The notes beneath the pieces are model-generated. The model had not been told where the DNA came from, did no database searches, and worked only from the letters and a program-made list of their open reading frames with translations. A stretch of 53,198 nucleotides of DNA from the NCBI GenBank assembly GCA_017406465.1, contig JAFQYM010000025.1, positions 1 through 53,198 on the forward strand, read 5' to 3'. Every line of letters begins with the position of its first letter. Position 1 is the stretch's first letter. Positions 49,102 through 53,198 of this stretch are shown piece by piece. A program made the position numbers and the translations under genes. This stretch comes from Kiritimatiellia bacterium (GTDB lineage Bacteria; Verrucomicrobiota; Kiritimatiellia; RFP12; UBA1067).

Positions 49102-51588
49102 TCACAGATACCGTCCGGTCACGCTGTGGCGGCAGGATTTGATTTCAGCGGGCGTTCCGACGGCGACGATGCGGCCGCCGTCTTTGCCGCCGCCCGGACC
49201 CATGTCGACGATCCAGTCCGCCGCGCGGATGACGTCGAGGTCGTGTTCGATCACGATCACGGTGGCGCCATTGCCGATCAGGTGGCGGAACACGTCCATC
49301 AGCGTGCGCACGTCGAGCGGATGAAGTCCGATCGTCGGCTCGTCGAAGACGAAAACCGTGTCTCCCTGCCCGCGCCCCATCTCGCTCGCGAGCTTGAGCC
49401 GCTGCGCCTCGCCGCCAGAAAGCCCCGGCGTTTCCTCGCCGAGCGTGAGATAGCCGAGTCCGATGTCGTGAAGCGTCTGAAGACGGCTCTTGACGATGGG
49501 CAGATCCGCGCAAACCTCAAGCGCCTCATCGACACTCATCGCCATCAGCTCGGGAAGCGAGACGCCCTTGCGCTTGACGGTAAACGCCGCCTTCGCGTAG
49601 CGCGCGCCGCGACAGTCGGGGCAGGGGATGTCCACATCCGGCAGGAACTGGACGTCAAGATTGATCTCGCCCGTGCCGTCGCAGGTCGGGCAGCGCAGCG
49701 AGCCCGTGTTGTACGAGAAATCGCCCGCCTTGTATCCGCGCTCCTTCGCGTCCGCCGTGCGGGCATAGATTTTGCGGAGTTCGTCATGTACGTTCACATA
49801 CGTCGCGACGGTTGAACGGATGTTGATGCCGATTGGCGTCGCGTCGATGAGCTTCACCTGCGCGATGCCGGGCGCAGAAAGCGCGCGGACGTGCGCGGGG
49901 AGCGCGTGTTTCCCGATTTGCGCGGCGAGCCCCGGCACGAGGCTTTCGAGAATCAGCGTCGTCTTGCCGCTTCCCGAAACGCCCGTCACAACCGAGAGTT
50001 TTCCCTTCGGGAACGACACCTCCAACGGCTGCACGGTGTGAATCGCCGAGGTGGAAAGTTTAATTTCTGGATCTTTTTGCCGCAAAGAACGCAGAGGACG
50101 CAGAGATTCATTCTTTGCGCTCTTTGTGTTCTTTGTGGCTAAAAAAGGCCCGATCTGCGATTTGGGATTCTTCGCGATCTCTTTCACCGTTCCCTCCGCG
50201 ACAAGGCGTCCGCCCTTCGCACCGGCCTCAGGACCGAGCTCCACAATCCAGTCGGCATGTGCGAGCACCTGCGTGTCGTGGTCGACGAGCAGAACCGAAT
50301 TGCCGTCGGCGACAAGGTCGTCCATCACGCCGGTCAGCCCTTCCAGGTTCGACGGGTGGAGTCCGATGGACGGTTCGTCGAGGACGTACAGAACGCCCGT
50401 CGTCCGGTTTCTGACGGCGCGGGCGAGCTGCATGCGCTGGCGCTCGCCGGTAGAGAGCGTCGATGCGGCGCGGTCGAGCGAGAGATAGGAAAGTCCAAGT
50501 TCGATCAGTCGACGCGACGTATCGTGAAACGCTTCGCAGATGCGTTCCGCCATCGGACGCATCGGCTTGGGCAAGGATGCGGGAACGCCACGCACCCATT
50601 CTTCCGCCTCGGCGAGCGTCATTTCGCACGCCTTGTCGAGCGGAATGCCGCGCAGGAGCGGCGCACGGGCGCGTTCCGAGAGGCGCGTGCCGCCGCAGTC
50701 GGGGCAGGGCCCTTCCTTCAGGAACTTCGCGACGCGCTTCATGCCCTTCTCGTCCTTCACGTTCTTGAGCGCGTTTTCGACGGTGTTGACGGCGTTGAAG
50801 AAGGTGAAGTCCATTTCGCCGGAGCGTCCGTCCTTCTTGATCTGATAGACCATGTGGTGCTTTTCAGGCGGCGCGTGAAGGACGATGTCGCGCTCGCGGT
50901 CGGTAAGGTCGCGCCACGGGACGTCCGTCCTCACGCCGAGGTGGTCGCGCGCAATGTCCTTCATGAGCGACCACATGAGCGACTGCCACGGCGCGACGGC
51001 GCCTTCGTCGATCGTGAGCGAATCGTCGGGGATGATCGTATCCATGTCGACTTCGCGCACGACGCCCGTTCCGTCGCAGCGCTTGCACGCGCCCTGCGAA
51101 TTGAACGCAAGCTCCTCCGCGCCGGGCGCGAAAAAACGCGTGCCGCATTCGGGGCAGACGAGCTCGCGTTCCGCCGCGACGTCCAGGGACGGCGCGAGGT
51201 AGTGTCCGTTGGGGCAGCGGTGCGACGCAAGGCGCGAGTACATGAGACGGAGCGAGTTGAGCAGTTCCGTCGAGGTGCCGAACGTGGAGCGGATGCCGAG
51301 GACGCCTGGACGCTGCCGGAGGGCAAGCGCGGCCGGCACGTAGCGCACGTCGTCCACTTCCGCGCGCTCCGCCTGCGTCATGCGCCGGCGGGTGTAGGTG
51401 GAGAGCGATTCGAGGTAGCGTCGCGATCCCTCGGCATAGACGATGCCCAGCGCGAGAGACGACTTGCCGCTTCCCGAAACGCCCGCGACGCCGACGATCT
51501 TCCCGAGCGGAATGTCGACGTCGATGTTCTTGAGGTTGTTCTTCTTCGCGCCGCGCACCTCTATCGCGGTTGGTCTTTCTTTGCTCAT
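49102..51588 (-). CDS. UvrA paralogue (UvrA2 class), with an in-frame repeat insert
   Basis: 828 residues against about 940 for UvrA1, the size of the UvrA2/DrrC class. First ATPase: GVAGVSGSGKSSLALG (Walker A), zinc-finger Cys pairs near 155 and 195, signature STGERQRMQLARAV and YVLDEPSIGLHP. Second ATPase: TGVSGSGKTTLILE, CPTCDGTGEINLDVQFLPD with CPDCRGARY, SGGEAQRLKLASEMG and VFDEPTIGLHPLD. The UvrB-binding region is short. UvrA2 proteins act in tolerance to DNA-binding drugs or accessory repair. The linker between the two ATPases has a repeat-derived insert (LATKNTKSAKNESLRPLRSL). Near-identical inverted 30-bp repeats lie just outside both ends. Confidence 0.9.
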   Translation of the reverse strand: MSKERPTAIEVRGAKKNNLKNIDVDIPLGKIVGVAGVSGSGKSSLALGIVYAEGSRRYLESLSTYTRRRMTQAERAEVDDVRYVPAALALRQRPGVLGIRSTFGTSTELLNSLRLMYSRLASHRCPNGHYLAPSLDVAAERELVCPECGTRFFAPGAEELAFNSQGACKRCDGTGVVREVDMDTIIPDDSLTIDEGAVAPWQSLMWSLMKDIARDHLGVRTDVPWRDLTDRERDIVLHAPPEKHHMVYQIKKDGRSGEMDFTFFNAVNTVENALKNVKDEKGMKRVAKFLKEGPCPDCGGTRLSERARAPLLRGIPLDKACEMTLAEAEEWVRGVPASLPKPMRPMAERICEAFHDTSRRLIELGLSYLSLDRAASTLSTGERQRMQLARAVRNRTTGVLYVLDEPSIGLHPSNLEGLTGVMDDLVADGNSVLLVDHDTQVLAHADWIVELGPEAGAKGGRLVAEGTVKEIAKNPKSQIGPFLATKNTKSAKNESLRPLRSLRQKDPEIKLSTSAIHTVQPLEVSFPKGKLSVVTGVSGSGKTTLILESLVPGLAAQIGKHALPAHVRALSAPGIAQVKLIDATPIGINIRSTVATYVNVHDELRKIYARTADAKERGYKAGDFSYNTGSLRCPTCDGTGEINLDVQFLPDVDIPCPDCRGARYAKAAFTVKRKGVSLPELMAMSVDEALEVCADLPIVKSRLQTLHDIGLGYLTLGEETPGLSGGEAQRLKLASEMGRGQGDTVFVFDEPTIGLHPLDVRTLMDVFRHLIGNGATVIVIEHDLDVIRAADWIVDMGPGGGKDGGRIVAVGTPAEIKSCRHSVTGRYL
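50076..50145. repeat. palindromic GCCGCAAAGAACG repeat pair inside uvrA
   Basis: The left arm (about 50078-50106, GCCGCAAAGAACGCAGAGG...) and right arm (50113-50140, ending ...TTCTTTGTGGC) are inverted copies that match at about 22 of 28 positions. Each arm is a copy of the element at 49069-49098. The hairpin-forming insert is a whole number of codons and encodes LATKNTKSAKNESLRPLRSL plus a few residues between the two ATPase halves. Confidence 0.85.
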
Positions 51589-51681
51589 GTCTCTACCTTC
51601 TTGTCATGTCTGCATCATCTTCTACCTTGAAATCTTCCGTCGAACCGCTCGAACGCGATGTCGTCATCGACTCCTTTAACT

Positions 51682-51711
51682 CTTTGCGTCCTTTGCGTTC
51701 TTTGCGGCTAA
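51682..51711. repeat. GCCGCAAAGAACG repeat, right copy flanking uvrA
   Basis: Inverse of 49069-49098 with one mismatch in 30. It lies in the 142-bp gap between the DUF1648 gene and uvrA, about 94 bp upstream of the uvrA ATG. The rest of the gap holds a possible leftover peptide (IAFERFD, near 51639-51656) and a GAAGG ribosome binding site. Confidence 0.85.
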
Positions 51712-51730
51712 ACAGCATCTAAACGGATCT

Positions 51731-52222
51731 TCACTTTCGGTTCAAGACCAGTCTGACAACCCAATACAATGAATTCAAAGAAATTGCGCTAATAAATATT
51801 GGCGCAAAATACGCAGACAGATTTCCTCCCTGCGTACCCTTGATTGTCAGATAGGCAAAGACTCCCGTAATAATCAACTTGGTGGTGCTGAGCATGTGCC
51901 ATGCAATTGTCAGTACCCGCGCCTGATTCTCCTTCGTAACCTTGAAAGGGATGTTCCAGTATTTTGGAAACAGTTCCGCAACCGACAACAAACCAACGAT
52001 GAACCACGTAATAGCCAGCAACACCCAAATCATACTCTTGCCGCTATATCCGTTAATGACGCCGTCCGCACCATAGTGAGTCGGAATTCTATCGGGCAAT
52101 GCGGCATAGCGACACGCCACCCAGACCGTCATGCTAATCAGCAATGCGGCACATAGACAGTCAACGATCCAGACCAGTCGGGTTCGTTTCACATTGCGAT
52201 CCAATCCATCGACCTTCATCAT
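51731..52222 (-). CDS. DUF1648-domain membrane protein
   Basis: 163 residues with four membrane helices (about 20-40, 70-90, 110-130, 138-155). The stretch LPDRIPTHYGADGVINGYSGKS is the hallmark of DUF1648, the domain found at the N-terminus of SdpI-like immunity proteins and alone in small membrane proteins. AAGGAGCGC precedes the ATG pair at 52222 and 52219. Base composition is more AT-rich than the neighbours, hinting at recent acquisition. Function unknown. Confidence 0.82.
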   Translation of the reverse strand: MMKVDGLDRNVKRTRLVWIVDCLCAALLISMTVWVACRYAALPDRIPTHYGADGVINGYSGKSMIWVLLAITWFIVGLLSVAELFPKYWNIPFKVTKENQARVLTIAWHMLSTTKLIITGVFAYLTIKGTQGGNLSAYFAPIFISAISLNSLYWVVRLVLNRK

Positions 52223-52320
52223 GCGCTCCTTGTTTTTGGTTTAGATTCTTTGTACAGTCCACCATTTAATCTCCGCAAATAATATCTCGTTTCACAAATC
52301 GGATCCACCTTGCCTGTCTC

Positions 52321-52509
52321 TCATGCATTGACCTTGAGCCATTCCCTGAAGAATGGGTTTGAGAACTTGTACGCGGTGCGGTTTTGGCAGATGAGGCGCG
52401 ACGCGACAAGGCTGTTGAGCGCCCGCTTGACGGCGCCGGGGCTTGCAATGCGGACGCGGGCAGAAGTATTCCCCTCAACCACGCATCCGTATCTGAATGG
52501 CATCTTCAT
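52321..52509 (-). pseudogene. collapsed AAA ATPase gene: N-terminal tip joined to C-terminal tip
   Basis: 62 residues. The start, MKMPFRYGCVVEGN, matches the opening of archaeal-type AAA ATPases found in gut bacteria. The end, GAVKRALNSLVASRLI then YKFSNPFFREWL, matches their C-terminal winged-helix tail. The roughly 300 residues between, with Walker motifs, are missing, but the frame is open. It keeps a good promoter (TATAAT 52533-52538) and ribosome binding site (AAGGAGG). It is probably a deletion remnant; a translated small protein is possible. Confidence 0.6.
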
Positions 52510-52532
52510 CCTGTATCCTCCTTACGTTGGGC

Positions 52533-52580
52533 ATTATATCAAGAATTACGCATTAGTGCGATACGCAATATTGCGTAATT
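52533..52580 (-). promoter_or_regulatory. promoter with overlapping nested palindrome
   Basis: An extended -10 (TGATATAAT, hexamer 52533-52538) lies 23 nt before the ATPase-remnant ATG. Just upstream, AATTACGCA (52544-52552) and TGCGTAATT (52572-52580) are perfect inverted arms, with a second inner pair TGCG/CGCA at 52557-52567. The palindrome covers the -35 region, as expected for a repressor operator. It could also act as a hairpin downstream of the HipA gene. Confidence 0.65.
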
Positions 52581-52610
52581 TTATGGGATGCGTGAGGAAA
52601 CAGACAAAAC

Positions 52611-53198
52611 CTATGCGCCGGAATCGCCCGGCTGGCTGAGCCGCCGTGAGATTGCTCCAACGAAGTCATCGCGGACCTCGGCCTCGGCGGCGAAGCGCGG
52701 CCAGTCTCGGACCGCGCTCCTGACTTCGTCGAGAACCGCGCGCGCCTTGCGTTCTCGCATGTTCGCGAAGCGCGCGCAGGAGAGGATGTCGTCGTCCGTT
52801 ATGCCGATGCGCTTCCCGTTCACAGACATCTGGTGTCGCGAGGTCCAGTCCCCTTCCGGATTGTGCGCGTAGCACTCGTCGTACGCAGGGGCGAGCGACC
52901 ACTCGCCGCGCCGGTCCATGAGATACGCGATGTTCTTCACGTGGTCGTCGCAGTTCCACGCCAGTACATTGAACGCCATGCGCCTGAAGAGCTGCTCGTT
53001 GGCGCGCGCATCGTTCACGACGCGGCGGGTGACGTCAAAGGCGTCTTCGTAGGAATAAAGCGCCGGATTGTTGAAATCGTAGTGCGCAATAGCTCCGAGC
53101 GTCTGCGCGTGCAGCTTGCCGCCGTCCGCAAGTCTGTCGAAACGACGCGTCATGAAGTGGCGCTTGTTCCAGAGCCGACACTCGGTCATCTCGATTCC
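52611..53198 (-). CDS. HipA-family kinase, C-terminal part (runs off the window)
   Basis: 195 residues of the C-terminal domain; the frame continues past the window edge (GIEMTECRL precedes the first in-window ATG at 53189). Family landmarks: MTECRLWNKRHFMTRRFDR, AFNVLAWNCDDHVKNIAYLMD with the catalytic Asp and metal-binding Asn, and WSLAPAYDECYA (the DFG-like AYD). HipA-type toxins phosphorylate proteins such as glutamyl-tRNA synthetase and pair with a HipB antitoxin. The N-terminal domain and any HipB partner would lie to the right of the window. Confidence 0.88.
   Translation of the reverse strand, partial: GIEMTECRLWNKRHFMTRRFDRLADGGKLHAQTLGAIAHYDFNNPALYSYEDAFDVTRRVVNDARANEQLFRRMAFNVLAWNCDDHVKNIAYLMDRRGEWSLAPAYDECYAHNPEGDWTSRHQMSVNGKRIGITDDDILSCARFANMRERKARAVLDEVRSAVRDWPRFAAEAEVRDDFVGAISRRLSQPGDSGA

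Overview
The window is a GC-rich, densely packed chromosomal segment of a Gram-negative-type bacterium. The gene mix points to the PVC group, most likely a gut-associated member of Kiritimatiellae (Verrucomicrobiota): very large LamG-repeat surface proteins, XylR-type AraC regulators, SUMF1-domain proteins behind an ECF sigma factor, secreted PVC-style GH2 and GH95 enzymes, and coupled genes with ATGA overlaps. This assignment is inference from gene content. No rRNA, tRNA, CRISPR array, IS element or prophage was seen.

Layout. (1) 1-6721, minus strand: an internally deleted GH95 fucosidase, ispF, dapA, two DMT-superfamily membrane proteins, butyrate kinase and pyrB. (2) 6838-16842, minus: a six-gene catabolic operon made of an esterase-like phytase-domain surface protein, a SorE-like dehydrogenase, a beta-helix protein, a PfkB kinase, a GH2-GDPD fusion and an OPA (GlpT-like) transporter. 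(3) 16967-25484, minus: ECF sigma factor, membrane anti-sigma-like protein, SUMF1-domain protein, three-module LamG protein, dicarboxylate-type symporter and Tat-exported metallophosphoesterase. (4) 25605-31007: a four-module, 1368-residue LamG protein with an 11-G tract near its start, divergent from a XylR/AraC regulator. (5) 31038-33576, minus: manA, purine nucleoside phosphorylase and xerD. (6) 33623-41603, plus: two lipoproteins, hisC, paaK, an ACT protein, histidine kinase, NtrC-type regulator, CxxCxGxG protein and Ser/Thr kinase, nearly all translationally coupled. (7) 41622-53198, minus: a secreted TIM-barrel-like protein, DUF1846, NifU-like, thiC, thiH, a truncated tag, a UvrA paralogue, a DUF1648 protein, a collapsed ATPase and a partial HipA.

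How parts work together. Regions 2 and 4 share one promoter design. The phytase-operon promoter and the large LamG promoter carry the same 15-bp core and two TTGCAT direct repeats 22 bp apart, at identical distance from the -10. The second copy lies between the LamG gene and the divergent XylR-type regulator. The simplest reading is one regulator switching a surface protein and a catabolic operon. The operon's enzymes (GH2 joined to a glycerophosphodiesterase, an organophosphate antiporter, a sugar kinase and a sorbose-1-phosphate-reductase-like enzyme) suggest uptake of glycosylated glycerophosphodiester or other phosphorylated sugar or polyol material. The LamG protein may also be phase variable through its G tract.

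Two further genome-wide features show up. Short low-complexity repeats of three families lie between genes and also in frame inside genes (uvrA, the OPA transporter, GH2-GDPD). Several promoters use an extended -10 of the TTTGGTATAAT type, and four or five place the start codon 6-7 nt after the -10, as expected for leaderless mRNAs. Functional calls rest on motif recognition by eye; no database search was run.
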